From Holothuria scabra (taxonomy: Eukaryota > Echinodermata > Holothuroidea > Aspidochirotida > Holothuriidae): DNA of 64,000 bases. Below are positions 35,790 to 47,734 of the stretch, piece by piece. Below the pieces are notes generated by a model that ran no database searches, had not been told where the DNA came from, and saw only the letters and a list, made by a program, of their open reading frames with translations. The stretch is from contig CM074195.1 of the NCBI GenBank assembly GCA_037179385.1, positions 32,630,222-32,694,221 of the forward strand, in the 5' to 3' direction. Positions within the stretch are counted from its first letter, which is position 1. Every line of letters begins with the position of its first letter. A program made the translations under genes and the position numbers.

Positions 35790-36446
35790 TCAATTCCACT
35801 TATGTGTAATACATTTCACTTAAAGGCTCTGTTCTCTCACTCCAAACAGTACCAATTCTCTTAACCTTCTTACTGAAGTCCCTCCCACAATTTTCTGAAA
35901 TGCAATCTCATCCAGACACAATCTCAGTTTATTGCTTCAGGGTGAGTATAGAGAAAACTCAATTTATATAATCAAAACACACTCAGTACCACACATGCTG
36001 TGTAATATAAGCTTTGGCACTCTGCATTGTTTGAATTAGCTGTCATTCAAAGAGCTGAGCCAATTGGGAATTTCGGTACCCGGGTGCCAAAACTGTAGTT
36101 TGGGTGAGAGGTGTGGCCTTTTAAGTGAAGTGCAATTCCACTAAAGTGAAATCTATTCCACTAAAGTGAAATGTATTCCACTAAAGCGAAATGTATTCCA
36201 CTTAAGTGGAATGTATTTCACTTAAGTGGAATGTACTCCACTTAAGTGGAATACAATTTCACTTCAGTGGAATGCAATTTGACTTAAGTGAAATTATGTT
36301 TTGCTTAAGTCGAATTGCCTAGCTATTTCACTTAAGTGAAATACAATTCAACTTAAGCTAAACGCAATTCTGCTTAAGTGAAATGCTATTTCCCTAAGTG
36401 GGACTCAATTTTACTTCAGTGGAATACAATTTCACTTAAGTGAAAT
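35790..36446. repeat. Palindromic CTTAAG-centred tandem array
   Basis: About sixteen units of 20-21 bp from 36121 to 36446, each a near-palindrome of the type TTCCACTTAAGTGGAA or TTTCACTTAAGTGAAA. Two more units precede at 35790-35820, separated by a family A MITE (35820-36124). The array resumes for about four units at 36721-36800. Every unit offers a TTAA or a one-base variant at its centre. Confidence 0.9.
35820..36124 (-). mobile_element. MITE family A, copy 5, inside the palindromic array
   Basis: TTAA at 35820-35823 and 36121-36124. The reverse-orientation ends are AGGCTCTGTTCTCTCACTCC and TTTGGGTGAGAGGTGTGGCC. The left flank ends ATTTCACTTAA and the right flank begins TTAAGTGAAGTG, so the target was the centre of one palindromic unit. 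Confidence 0.9.
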
Positions 36447-36839
36447 AGCATTTAGCTTTGCTTAATAGAACGGCGGTTCAACATATTTTGCCTAAGTAAA
36501 ATGGTTTCCACTTGGCGATAGAATGACGTATGTTCGCGTAGGGTATTACGTATGTCTCAGTCTAGGCTTGGGCTATTAACACTAAATGGCTGCATGATTT
36601 GTATATGCAATCACTAACCCGCGGCACTTTGTACATATAGTACAAGTAGGCTATTTAGTGCACGTCCTATTAAGAGCGCTCTGACTTGGCCAATCAAAGC
36701 CTTCTGGGAGCTGGTCAATCACATTTCACTTAAGTCAAATAGAATTGGCATTTCACTTAAGTGGAATTGCATTCCATTTGAGTGAAATGGGATTTCACTT
36801 GTTTCCCCTACTCCTCTGCTTTTGCTGAGCACCAAGCAC
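36447..36839. repeat. Array spacer and four further palindromic units
   Basis: 36447-36720 is unique-looking. 36721-36800 has four more CTTAAG-type units (for example TTTCACTTAAGTGGAA), so the array is interrupted rather than ended. Confidence 0.6.
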
Positions 36840-37270
36840 AATGGCAGCAGGTCCCGTTTTAAAACCGGAACCTACTGTCATAGTATTTGATGATCAGCAT
36901 AAACAATGGAGTCAGGAAAAATGCCAGTGAGCCACAACTGGTAAAGACCGTAGGCTGTCCGAGTGAAAGGTAAAAGGGAGTCCACCAAACTTATTTTGAA
37001 ATAGAAACTTTATAACACAATTTTCGTCTTATTTCTCTTCAAAGTAACTTTCATTACATTTTATGACTTTACTATTGCATATTCAAGGAAAATCAAGGAG
37101 TTATTTCTAGTAAATTTCACATCTGAAGGGAAAAAATTTTGTCACATGACTCCCAACAGCCAATCATGAAACTGGACAGTCTACATACACTACTTCAATT
37201 TGGGATGACTGCTCCTGCCCTTTAATCGAATTGATCAGAAACTGAGCCGTAAACCTCTATCTTACTAACT
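36840..37270 (+). mobile_element. tRNA-SINE fragment split by MITE family B
   Basis: SINE body words GGAACCTACTGTCATAGTAT and GTGAGCCACAACTGG precede, and the tail word AGAAACTGAGCCGTAAA follows, a family B MITE at 36970-37225 ending CTCCTGCCCTTTAA. The tRNA-like head is missing or unrecognisable. Confidence 0.65.
36970..37225 (+). mobile_element. MITE family B, copy 2
   Basis: The left end is degraded (TAAAAGGGAGTCCACC). The right end is GGATGACTGCTCCTGCCC then TTAA (37222-37225). The interior matches family B: GACTTTACTATTGCATATTC, CACATGACTCCCAACAGCC and CCAATCATGAAACTGGA. Confidence 0.75.
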
Positions 37271-37631
37271 TAATGTGTTAAGGCTCAGTTGCATTCGTAT
37301 TGGTTTAATCCTGACTTTTGCCAGGTATATCATAATAAGGGAAGCTACTTGACAACAACTGGTGTATTTTTGCTAAATCATTAAATTTATAGCGATTTTG
37401 AGCCTTTTTTAACAGTGAAAGTGCAGGGATAAGTTGGATAACACAATTTGCTGAGCATACGCACACAAGCGAAACGTTGTTGTCATTGTACATTTCACCC
37501 AGTGACCCAGCCGGAAATGCCTAGTTTCACAAGGGTTACATGGTAAATGTAAGGAAAGCCCGAGTCACTGGTCAATGTAACCCCTCAGCCACCATAGAAA
37601 TAAGATGAATTGTGACAAAGGGGATCTCACT

Positions 37632-37860
37632 TTGAAGGCAGTCATTCGTCACCCCAAAACTGCAATTTTTGCAGTAGTCTCTGATGGAAACTTTTAATTG
37701 GCACAGATCTTTGGTGGACTTCAAATTTAGCAGAACCGCTTATATTGCACAAAAATGGATATAGCTTGAAACCATTAATTGGAATTGTGTCTGAATAAGG
37801 ATGAGTTTTAGACGGTTGTGCGAGGAGCTTGAAGAAAGTTAATTTGGAACGTATATCAAC
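37632..37860 (+). mobile_element. MITE family A fragment, degenerate
   Basis: Matches family A at CGTCACCCCAAAACTGCAAT and TTGTGTCTGAATAAGGATGA but is heavily diverged, and its terminal TTAA sites are lost. Confidence 0.5.
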
Positions 37861-38257
37861 AACTTTTTTATTCTACTACACTTTTATAGTAGCTCGAGAA
37901 CGACCATTAGTATATCAACCGTGGTTTATTCTCGTGCAACTAGAAATTCTAAGTTTTACATACATTTTGAGCAAGTACCAGGCGAGTTAATAAATGATCA
38001 CGAAGTCACACTCATATATTTCGAAGTCGCATTGCAGAGTTAATTAATGTTAACTTGATTACATTTCCTTTAAAAATATCCAAGTCTACCCGAGAGTCTT
38101 GTCTCCGGATCTGGCAAATATTTCGAAAGTGCCTTCAAAACATTTGCAATCGCTTTTGCCAAACGCTCCATATGGTGAAGGACAATTGGTCAAATCAACT
38201 TCCAAACCCAAGTGGAAAATCACCAGGTGTGAAATTCTGTGTGAGTGCCGACCGACC

Positions 38258-38560
38258 GACTGCATGATCAATGGGTTAGAACATCACACATGCAGTCGGG
38301 AGGTCGGGAGGTCAGGAGGTCGGGAGGGCGGGAGGTCGGGAGTTCGAATCCTGGCTTGATCATACCGAAGACTTAAAACGAAACCTCCTGTCATTGTGCT
38401 TTGTGCCCAGCATAAGTAATGGAGTAGGGAAACCAAACCAGTAGACCACAATTGGAAAAAGGGGTACAAGTTGGCCGGCTCGACTTGAACCAACTGATTA
38501 GAAACTGGGCCGTAAAACTCCACCTTACCTAACATATACTGTATTTTACGCAGTCCAACT
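38258..38560 (+). mobile_element. tRNA-derived SINE with intact B-box
   Basis: The A-box-like stretch is GATCAATGGGTTAGAACATC and the B-box GAGTTCGAATCCTGG (38340-38354). Between them is an 8-bp expansion (38298-38345). The body GTCATTGTGCTTTGTGCCC and tail ACTTGAACCAACTGATTAGA with CTGGGCCGTAAAACTCC define the family most clearly. Confidence 0.82.
38298..38345 (+). repeat. 8-bp (GGGAGGTC)6 expansion inside the SINE
   Basis: Six consecutive octamers, GGGAGGTC with single changes in units 3, 4 and 6. The last unit runs into the B-box. It lies between the two Pol III promoter boxes. Confidence 0.9.
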
Positions 38561-40346
38561 GTAGGTGGTCTGCGCATGTGCGAACATAACTGCTCTTATA
38601 TCTGATCCGTATACTTCCCACTATCCTGAACTTGTTATTTCTTTGGACAAAGAGCAAACCTATAAGTATGTGATCTCAGGCTATTGCAAATCAAAGCAAA
38701 CAAGACACACGGACATGGCAATTTTCTTTATTGAATCCTCCATTTTCGTTCATTATGAACTGACACTAAGTAATTCCTTCTTAGAAAGTGAAAGGATTGC
38801 AGATATTTTACACGATAAAAGGCTCACGTTCCCAACTTCCGTCGGCGTGAAAAAATTGAGGATCAAATGACTCCGAACCTCCGGGTTCGAATGAAAGTCC
38901 TGTTGATACGTACTGGCACACTCTAATGAACGTGTTTATCATTTAAACACTTCCCGTTTAGCAATTAAATGGGTTTAAAAAAGAAATGTTTAGGAATCAA
39001 ACAAACACTTGTTTTTCAATCTAAACATGTTTACAAATTGTGGGCAAAAAGTGTTTTGAAAAACGTTGAACTTTTTAAACATATGTGCAAGCTCGTCACG
39101 TGCATTTATATATGATCTTTAACCTTTGATCTTAGATCTTAAGTTCTTTGGTGTGAACGCGATCGGAATTACATATATTGGTCATAAAGCTACTGACACT
39201 CAGGCCTGTAGGGATGGTAAGCAGGCGGATATACCCATAGAGGGACGCGTCCTAAAACAAATTTTGAACAAGGGCCTTCGAATTTTTGGAGTCTCCAGTG
39301 ATTTACTCACGAAAACATTATACCCTGCTGACAACGCCTTCGGGAAAATCTTGCTTTTAAAAGGATCGTGCGGATCCAGGACGAAAATTTTTTTCTCGGG
39401 TCGGCCATGCGGTGTAAAAACGTATCGGACTAAGTCAAAGACAACTTAAAACTTTTTGGGGGAGCGAAATATTTTTTTAGGGGGGGGGGGGCTCGGTCGG
39501 TCTCCCCTGTACATTTTGGCAACGCGCCTGGAGAGAGCTGGTTGCGAAAAAGTGCTACTAAAGCAAGAAAATCCAGAAGTTTTCAGTGATCTGCAATCTT
39601 TTCTATGTTGAAGGAATTGCTAGACAGCTAGAAGAAACGTGGAATAATGTTCAATACTGTCTTCCCATTACCAACAGGAGGTGTGCTGTACCTGTTAAAT
39701 TACTTCCTGATTATTATTGTTCTTTGCCAGAGGTCATCAAAAAGATTGCTCGAAACACCGGAGTCTCATAGCCTTTAGCTTTATAGTCACTGTATCTACT
39801 AGGGTAGAATATTCCTTCATTTTAGGAAAATGTCCTTTTTCATGCAAACCGATGGATGATTCTGATATAACTAAAAACAAGTTGAAAGGGTCTATTCGGC
39901 TTTTACAAGGTCACATTTGCCTTGTCTGTTCTTTTTCGTTCGGATGGTACATTAATTTTCGAAAAGGGATCATGGTTTTCAGCCTTTGCCATATGTGTCT
40001 TGAAAACGACCCCCAAGAAAAACTTTAAAATTTGTTCTGATCTTGGATGGGGTTATTAAGTGCCGGTGAAACTTTTAACCATGTCTTGAACAGTTGCACT
40101 AACTACGGGCATGTTCAAATGAACATATAATCTAAATGTAAAAGGGTAGAATTTACTCTTTGACCATTGCCTACAGTGACCACTCTTTGTTCGAGTTGAA
40201 GTTGAATGAAATCCACTCTACGTTGAGTGGTAATTAACTCTTGAAAGGTTTAAGAGTGAAAATTTCACTTGATGGAGAATGGAATGGTCACTCTAAACAG
40301 GAATTGGGTATTTGGTATTATGTTTGACATAGTCGTTGGTATGACT
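38561..40346. other. Intergenic region
   Basis: No supported gene. Short frames at 39126-39449 and 39717-40028 have no recognisable domain. Repeated GTTTAAACA-like words at 38930-39080 give local palindromes. A G run (39480-39490) lies in a transposon-like context. Confidence 0.35.
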
Positions 40347-40354
40347 CGGTCCGG

Positions 40355-41942
40355 CAGTGGCGGAGCTGGGGATTTCGGTCAGAGGGGGCGAGAATGGTCT
40401 GCAGGGGAGCTTCGAAGGAGTAAATACCCTGAACCTCAGCACGATCGGAGCCACGGCTTTTCAGACTTTCCATTTGATTTTCCGCACCTGGCAGCAGACT
40501 ACTTTGCTATTTCTCCTCAGCAAGTTTTTCTATTAAAACATGTTTAAATTTTCTGTCCATTGGCCTCCGCAGAAAATTGGGGAGGGGGGGGGGCAAATCT
40601 CTTTTCGTGGGGGGGGGGGGGGAGGGAAGCTGCGTGCCACCATGAGTTGGCAGGAAGCGCAAGAAAATTTTGGCCCAAAGTGCCTCTCAGATCGCTGGAA
40701 ATGGCATTTCTTAAGCCTATTTACCGCATATAAATAGGGAAATCACTGAGTGAACTGTTAAAAAATGTTGATGTTAATTTTTCTTCGTCTTTTTCTTTCT
40801 GTTTTCTTCGTTTTTTCAGGCTCTTTAATTTCCAGGGAGGGCAAGTTCCCCCTACCTGCGGACGCCCATGTTTAGATCCCTCTCTTTCACATTCTAGTAT
40901 GAAGGCGGTCAGGTCTCGATTTAAGATTTTAATGTAATAATGGGCTACTTTGCGAAGATAAAGATTAAACCTGCTAGAGCCAAATAGCAAGCAATCTTAC
41001 AGGTGGAAAAGTTACGGAAATTCTCATAGGTGTACACTTTGGCATCTTGAAATCAAGATAAGTACACGAAGAAACATTAATTGACGTAATTTAAGTTACC
41101 TCATGTTACCACTCTGAAATAGCCATTAATTAAGTATATTGCAAGAAATAGTCAAGACAAAAGGTCTACTTGGCTCTCTAGATACCAAATTCATAATAAA
41201 TAAAAGAAGCCTAAACGTAGGCTTATTAGACTGGCTTTTAAGACCACGAAAATACAGAAATAAGCATTTTCATGGGATTATCGTGCGGTGTCAGAAAAAG
41301 CCATTTATCATGAGAATGGTCACTTGAAGAAAAGCAAAATGGACACTGTTCATTTAAACTTTTAAACCATTAATACTATGATGACAGTTTTATTTTATGT
41401 TAAACTGAATGTTCTTTTCAAATGACTTTGAAAAATGTTTTGGAAGCTATTGATATCTTCATAAACTCTTTTTATTGTTTATGATGACAATTATCCCAGA
41501 CAACAAGAGGGCTATTTGCGCTACAATTATTGCTGCGCCCTTTGCAACATCTTTTTATTGGCCGGGAGGGTGAATTTAATGTCAGTCTGTGTATTTTGTA
41601 AGCTTGTAATGACGCCTTGTGTGGAAGCAATTAATTTAGCACAGCGACAACATTTATTAGTGCGTAAAAAGCATGAAGATACGTTAAGGCAAAACCAATT
41701 CCTACATTACAGAAGATGACCCTTTTCATCAGAATAAATTACAGACAGTACAGTTACTGGTGGCTGCTTGAGCATTTTGTTATCTGGCCCTAAAAACAAC
41801 GCCATTAAATTATATCTTTTGCCAACAACGCTGCAAGAGTAAAAGTATGTTAAAAACCTAAAATTGGCGCCGACAGACGATTTTGGTCCGTCAAGGGGGG
41901 GGGGGGCGACCGCCCCCTGACCATATGGCAGCTCCGCCGCTG
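40355..41942. mobile_element. 1.59-kb hAT-type element with exact 8-bp TSD
   Basis: It begins CAGTGGCGGAGCTGGGG and ends CAGCTCCGCCGCTG, inverted repeats. The perfect 8-bp duplication CGGTCCGG is at 40347-40354 and 41943-41950. It is a shorter relative of the element at 26995-31353 and lacks the 27164-29940 insertion. It contains the nested CCGCAG element (40558-40870) and, at 41516-41719, a segment conserved with 30950-31141. No intact transposase is seen. Confidence 0.93.
40558..40870. mobile_element. CCGCAG-family element nested at the shared site
   Basis: CATTGGCCTCCGCAG at the left and CTGCGGACGCCCATG at the right, with two G runs near the left end (40573-40590 and 40610-40622). The left flank TTTCTGTC equals that at 29989-29996; the right flank has diverged to TTTAGATC. 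The insertion predates separation of the two host elements. Confidence 0.85.
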
Positions 41943-42130
41943 CGGTCCGGGAATCGAACCCGGTTGAGAGGCTGACGTTCTTTGACTAAACTAAACACCC
42001 GCGGTCCTGGTTCAGTCTCAACAATTGCAAGTGTATTGATTTGAAGTGGGCATTGCATTTTGTTAAGGGGACTTTTTCAGTGGCGTAAACGCCGACATGA
42101 GGCTAAGAGAGGATACGGAAGGGGAATGAG

Positions 42131-42478
42131 CCGTGGCGTAACCAGACTTTTTTCATTTAATGGGCAAAGGGGTCGAGTAAAGCACTGAGTACGGCAAGCA
42201 TAAATGACACCATCTACGCGCATCGCCATCCGTTGGCGCATAGCGAACAAAGAAAATTTTGGCTAAAATGCCTCTCAGATTGCCGAAAACGGCACTTTTG
42301 GTCGTTTTTACAATTAAAATCCATTTTTCACCGAGTGTTTGTGAAGTTTTGGTCTTTCGCTCAACAATTTTTAACCTTCAGATTTAACTTGGAGGGACAC
42401 ACCTTTTGGAGGGACAAGCTGGGGAAAGGGAAGACATTTGACTGTGGAGACTCCCGCCCCCTTCTGGGTACGCCACTG
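42131..42478. mobile_element. 348-bp hAT-type MITE
   Basis: It begins CCGTGGCGTAACCAGAC and ends GGGTACGCCACTG. The flanks GGAATGAG (42123-42130) and GGAAGGAG (42479-42486) agree at 7 of 8 bases. The interior carries the recurring palindromic module (CCATCCGTTGGCGCATAGCG). Confidence 0.78.
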
Positions 42479-42779
42479 GGAAGGAGAGATGTCCCTGAAA
42501 ATGTCCTTGTTGAAATTTAGAATTATCAATCAACATGGTTGTAGTGCATCTCGCTCGAGTCACTGAAAAAATATCTTTGACACCTGCAGGTTGATAAGAT
42601 ATTTCTTCCTTGTCAGAACCTTGCTTAAGAGCCTGGGAGGACCGCAGTTGCTACCTTTTTTTAATGAAATAGAGTGTATGAACGATGTAGTGGAGTAGGT
42701 AAACTTTTCTCAGGGTGATCATTCCTGCGTAAGGAAATGCTATATGCGCACGTTAAGCACTTGAAAAGCTTTGTTTTTT

Positions 42780-43041
42780 TTAAAGGGCAAGAGCAGTCTC
42801 CCCAACTTGAATCAGTTTAGTAGACTGTCATGTTTCATGCTTGGCTGTTGAAAGTCATGTGACACGATTTTTTTCTTCTCAAATGTGAAATTTACTACAG
42901 GTAACTGCTTGGTTTACTTTTCATATGTTATATGGAAGTTATAAAATATAATGATAGATTCCTTGAAGGGAAATAAGAAGAAAATTGTGATATTTAGCCG
43001 TTGCTTCAAAATAAGTGTGGGGAGAATGTTCTTGACGTTAA
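42780..43041 (+). mobile_element. MITE family B, copy 3
   Basis: TTAA at 42780-42783 and 43038-43041. The left end AAAGGGCAAGAGCAGTCTCC and the right end GTGGGGAGAATGTTCTTGAC are inverted repeats. The interior has family words CATGTTTCATGCTTGGCTGT and CATGTGACACGA. Confidence 0.88.
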
Positions 43042-45126
43042 AGCAAATAATTGAAAATATGAAGCTTGTATTAGAAAAAAGTTTCGAATTCTTTAGAAGA
43101 AAATTTCGGTTTCTTGTAAGGAAAGTTGAAAAGTCTGGGGATGAACCCGCTTTTCCAAATTGTAGAATCGAGTTTGAATCGGGTTACTGAAGCTCATTGG
43201 GGCTGCATCATGCTATTTTAGGACTATGGATGGAAGATCCCCTGAGAAAATTGAAAATTTTGCCACACTTTGTTGCACTTTTTATAATCAGGAGCCTAGC
43301 CTATTTTGGATAAAATTTGGAATTAAATGAAACAAAATGAAAATATAAAATTTAAAAAGTGCACTGCTCATGACTGGTGTTGCGTCTTGCCGATCTGGGT
43401 CATACGGGGCAAATTTCAAAATTTTACATTTTCCAAGGGGGGGGGGGTGTGAATACTGTGTGTACCTCTCTGTATTGCGCCACTAGAGCGATGGAACAAT
43501 GAACTGGTATGTACCAGTCGCCTGATCTGTGCGAGTTTGTTTGTCTTTAATTGGAAATCAGTGACCCATTCGAAATAAAATATCAAGTTATCACCTAAGA
43601 TTATTTTTACCATAAACAATGAAGTTGACTCTGGGTTACACTTTTAACATGGTAAGACCTACGTTATAATATTGTTTGAGAAAGTTTAGTAAACAAACAA
43701 CGTAGAATGCAAGCTTGCGTGACCGATGAAGCGTTGCGTCGTCGTTATGTACAATTTTCAGCTCCGCTGACTATTGTGTTTTGTGCCTACACTACTACAT
43801 GTACATCACATCAACCTTGTATGTACTATTTCAAATGCAGGTTGAAGCAAGTAGGGGCTCAGCTCCATGATTGAAGGAAGCTAAACAGCAGGGATTGAAG
43901 GCACTTGAAAGCACATATAGGCCTATATCTGTGTATACTGCAACCAAAGGCGTGGATCTTGTGGGGGAGGGGAACTTGTCCCCTTGATGTTTTTAAGGGG
44001 ATCACCAAAAATTCCCTCTCTGTTTCAAAACTGATAAACTTGCTAAATCTCATGAATTACTGATTAAAATATAAAATATTGAGTTTTTGACTTCAATACG
44101 TCAACATCATCAATCATAGAATACTTCGACGAGATAAAGTTAAAATGATTAAAAAATTCAGTACTTGTAAGACATGAACATGGGCCCTATAGGTGAAGTA
44201 GGCTACAAAAAGAGCGATTTAATCTTAGTGTTGCCGAGTTGTCGAGTTACGAAACAGGAAGGGGAGGGGGGTAGATGATGACATCTAATTTGGACTCCCA
44301 TCGCAGATTCACTAGTGATCTCGCCAATCGATATCTTTCATCAGTATTTGGATTGAGTACTATATATAATTTTGGGGGTTCAGCGATTTATTTAAGCACA
44401 GATGAAAAAAATATGTGATGGTAGTCTATTTGAATTTAACGTAGGCTGAAAACCGCCAAAACAAGATGATTTTTTGAGATTATTACTCCTAGTCGAACGT
44501 TTAGGCGATTCTTGGTGAACATCAACCAGTACTATCTTGAACAAGGACATGGCGAAGACATGGTCACAACTTTTTACGAACAGAAAAAGTACATTACAAA
44601 TTGGCACTACATTTTAAAAATTAAATTGCGCTAAAATGTGGCATCATTTACCAATTAGACACCTCTAATTTCATTTCCTTCCAGTCTTCTGTAGTCAGTA
44701 CTAGGCCTATAGCTCATAACGCCATTATCTGTTTATTTTGGGATTCAAATGTGAGCGAATAGCTTACAGGGAATCATTATTTCCGACTTTGTTACAACTA
44801 GTATCAAAATTCACAGTTACAGCACACTTGACCATCAGCTTCTTCTAAATGCTGGGAGTAGCACCTCTCACTCTCAATTAAGCCTACGGCATAGTCACGT
44901 GCCATAATTCTTTGAAACATCCTACCTTAGTCTAGTATTGACAGTAAGAGCCTCAAACCTTCAGATATAACTTAGGAAAACCATTCTTGAGTACCTATTT
45001 ACATTCTACTTTCATGAGCCTGCCTTACTCTTCCTTGCTACCATTACTATTGCTATATTAGATGTACTTTTGTGTGAGAGCAGGCTCGTACAGAAACTCC
45101 AGTTGTAACTTGTATAGCTTTTGATT
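43042..45126. other. Intergenic region
   Basis: No gene is supported. There is a G run at 43437-43447 and no recognisable coding domain. Confidence 0.35.
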
Positions 45127-45134
45127 GTGGTATG

Positions 45135-46717
45135 CAGTGGCGTAGCCAGGATGGGATTTTTTTTTTTTTTTGGGGGGGGGGGGGTTCTAGGTAACAAGTG
45201 GGGGGGGTGGTACCTCCGAGGGTCAGGCATGACAAGACTTTCTAAGCGGAGCGCCACCATCAGTTGGCGCGGAGCGTACAAGAAAATTTTAGGCTTTAAA
45301 ACCCCTCCAGATGGCCGGAAACAGCACTTCCCATGTGTTTTTAGCTGAATGTACTCAGCCTTGAAATACGAATCTCATGTCTGCGACTTCTTAAATAATG
45401 AGAATAAAAAATCAATCTATGAAAAATGGTAATACATACACTTTTTAGGGACCCCAAAACTGGGCACTTCTGATCTGTGGACTTGAGGATGAGACTAAAG
45501 GGAACCGGTATCTCCCTTTCCCTTTGGAAAAATTGTAAACTTCAGAAGGACGTAGATCGCAAATGCGGCAATATTTGAATCTAAGTGGAGCGCCACCATC
45601 AGTTGGCGTGGAGCGTACAAGAAAATTTTGGGCTTTAGAACCCCTCCAGATGGCCGGAAACGGCACTTCCCACGTGTTTAAACTGGATGTACCCAGCCGC
45701 AAATGCGGCAATATTTGAATGGATTTCAGCTTACCTAAGGCAGTACCTTACCCTTTAACAGGAAAACCAAAATTAGTTGTGTCCCCCTCTGAGAAACTTT
45801 CTTTGCGTTAGATTTCCTAGATGCAAAATTGTGCTGTGTTTGCAAAACTTTGAACTGATTATAGGCCTAAGTTTAAGGATTTTCGCTTTTTGGGGAGCAT
45901 GAAAAATATCAAAATATTTTTAGTTTTTGTAGAGATTTTACGAGAAACATACATACTATCAAAGAAACAATGTGCAAAATGGTGCAGTATTTGTTCATCG
46001 GTGCATTACGTATAGTCAAAATTAAATACTACGAATAAATCGCTCAAAATAATTGAACCGCAAAGCAGAAGGAAACACATGAAATCCGGACCTTGTGGAC
46101 ATTTTACAAATCCCCCGGACGCCAGTGCCAACTAGTTAAAAGAGGACTTGTCGAAAAAATCGTCCTACAGTGGCACTTGTCATGGGCAGGAGTGAGGCAC
46201 CACATAGGCCTACTTGTTAAGGATGGAAGGGAAGAATTACCCGAAGGTAGTACCTTACCCTTACCTGCTTACGGCATATTTTGTGTATGATAAAGTACAG
46301 GAATGGTCGTGTAAGAGTAGTCTCCAGTGTACGATTGCCTTATTTTCAGTAAATCAATCAGCCATCCGAAAGGCAGAAAGGGTCTTAACCTAACAAAGTC
46401 ACATTAAAGTTGGTCGTCGAGACTGCAACAAACGAAGGTGCAGATCACAAACGGTATCTAATTTAGTGAAAGTAGGCATTTTGAAGTTTTTACTTGATTT
46501 CATACGTGCGCACAAAATGTGTTTTACACATTTTTGTTTTAAATGTTTGCACATTTTATTTATTTACTGTTTTGAAGAAAATATTTCAAAGTTTATTTAA
46601 GTTCAAATATTTCATTTTTTTCAATTACTTTTTCAGGACGCAAAAAATCTGAGGGGGGGGGGGCTGAAGAAAATCTGGAGGGCCTAGGCCCCCAGGCCCC
46701 CCGTGGCTACGTCACTG
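45135..46717. mobile_element. 1.58-kb hAT-type element with exact 8-bp TSD
   Basis: It begins CAGTGGCGTAGCCAGGATGG and ends CGTGGCTACGTCACTG, inverted repeats. The perfect duplication GTGGTATG is at 45127-45134 and 46718-46725. A segment of about 100 bp is duplicated inside (45240-45335 and 45585-45680), each copy with the palindromic module. T and G runs (45160-45184) follow the left end and a G run (46652-46662) precedes the right end. No transposase ORF. Confidence 0.93.
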
Positions 46718-47088
46718 GTGGTATGTTCGGGTGAGGGGTGGACAGGGGTAAAGAGGTGGGGTACGTGCGATATGTTAAGTTTTTTACTTCTTCTGTCTTT
46801 CGAGGGAGTAGAGCACTTTGAGAAGGCCGTGAGGGATTTTTTTGTTCTACTACCTTCATATCATTATGGACCAAGTTAACGCTTAATTGAAATAAATTAA
46901 TATACATATTATATGTTTATATACTTATATGACGAGTCGTCACTGGTGAAGAGTCCCACACACTTTTGAAGATGGTTCGTGCTAGCTTGCGACGAGTTGC
47001 GAATAATAATCACTCTTCCACTACGTTACAGGAAGTCGTTAAAGGGATCGTGTACTTAATAGCTCACAAAGCGTTGGTAGCCTGGTTG

Positions 47089-47380
47089 GTAGGCTAGCCG
47101 CACATTACACGACTTTGCACACCGCCACGGCCTCAACTTGATCGTCGCTACAATTGTGATTGGCAATTTTAAGACTAGTTTAAAGTCCCGTCGACTTCAG
47201 TCGGGAAGAACCAACAAGTTGTTCTTCCCGACTGAAGTCGGCGCGACTTTTAGAACTGGTCTTGCAACTTCCAAATGCAGCCGTAAACTCTTTACACAAC
47301 AGTCGTAAACACATTACACGGATCAACGATCGAGTTGAGTTGCGGTGTGCAAAGTCGTGAAGTGTTCGGCTAGCTTTGGG
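47089..47380. mobile_element. Foldback element with long arms
   Basis: Both arms carry CACGACTTTGCACACCGC (one in complement), with flanking homology running to the centre. At the centre a perfect 20-bp stem (47192-47211 and 47221-47240) surrounds a 9-base loop. No coding capacity. The arms are diverged outside the stem and outer block. Confidence 0.8.
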
Positions 47381-47734
47381 CAAACCAATAGTCATTAAGC
47401 ACACATTTAGCAAGGGCACGAAGAAAAACATTGTCGTCAACATACTGTAAAGGCAGTTCATCACCGATACCGTACAATAAAAATTCAATCGTCATGGTTG
47501 ACTGTATACTCACTTTAATCTTTCACATTTCTAATGAAAACTGAAGACAGTGCAAAATAACCTCGATCCATGGAATTCCAGGGGGGGCAGATATAAGGAC
47601 AAGATGATAATACGAAATATGGAAATATTGTGAATTAAATGTACCCTAGATCAAGTAACCTCTAGACAAGAAAATAAAGTTTTCATGGGTGGCAAGTACT
47701 GGGGAATGTGGAAACTTGCCGGAGGCGAACAACC
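47381..47734. other. Intergenic region
   Basis: Nothing is supported. Confidence 0.3.

Noticed and set aside
38340..38354. tRNA gene suggested by a B-box
   Set aside because: No cloverleaf could be made around it; the body and tail match a SINE family repeated in this window.
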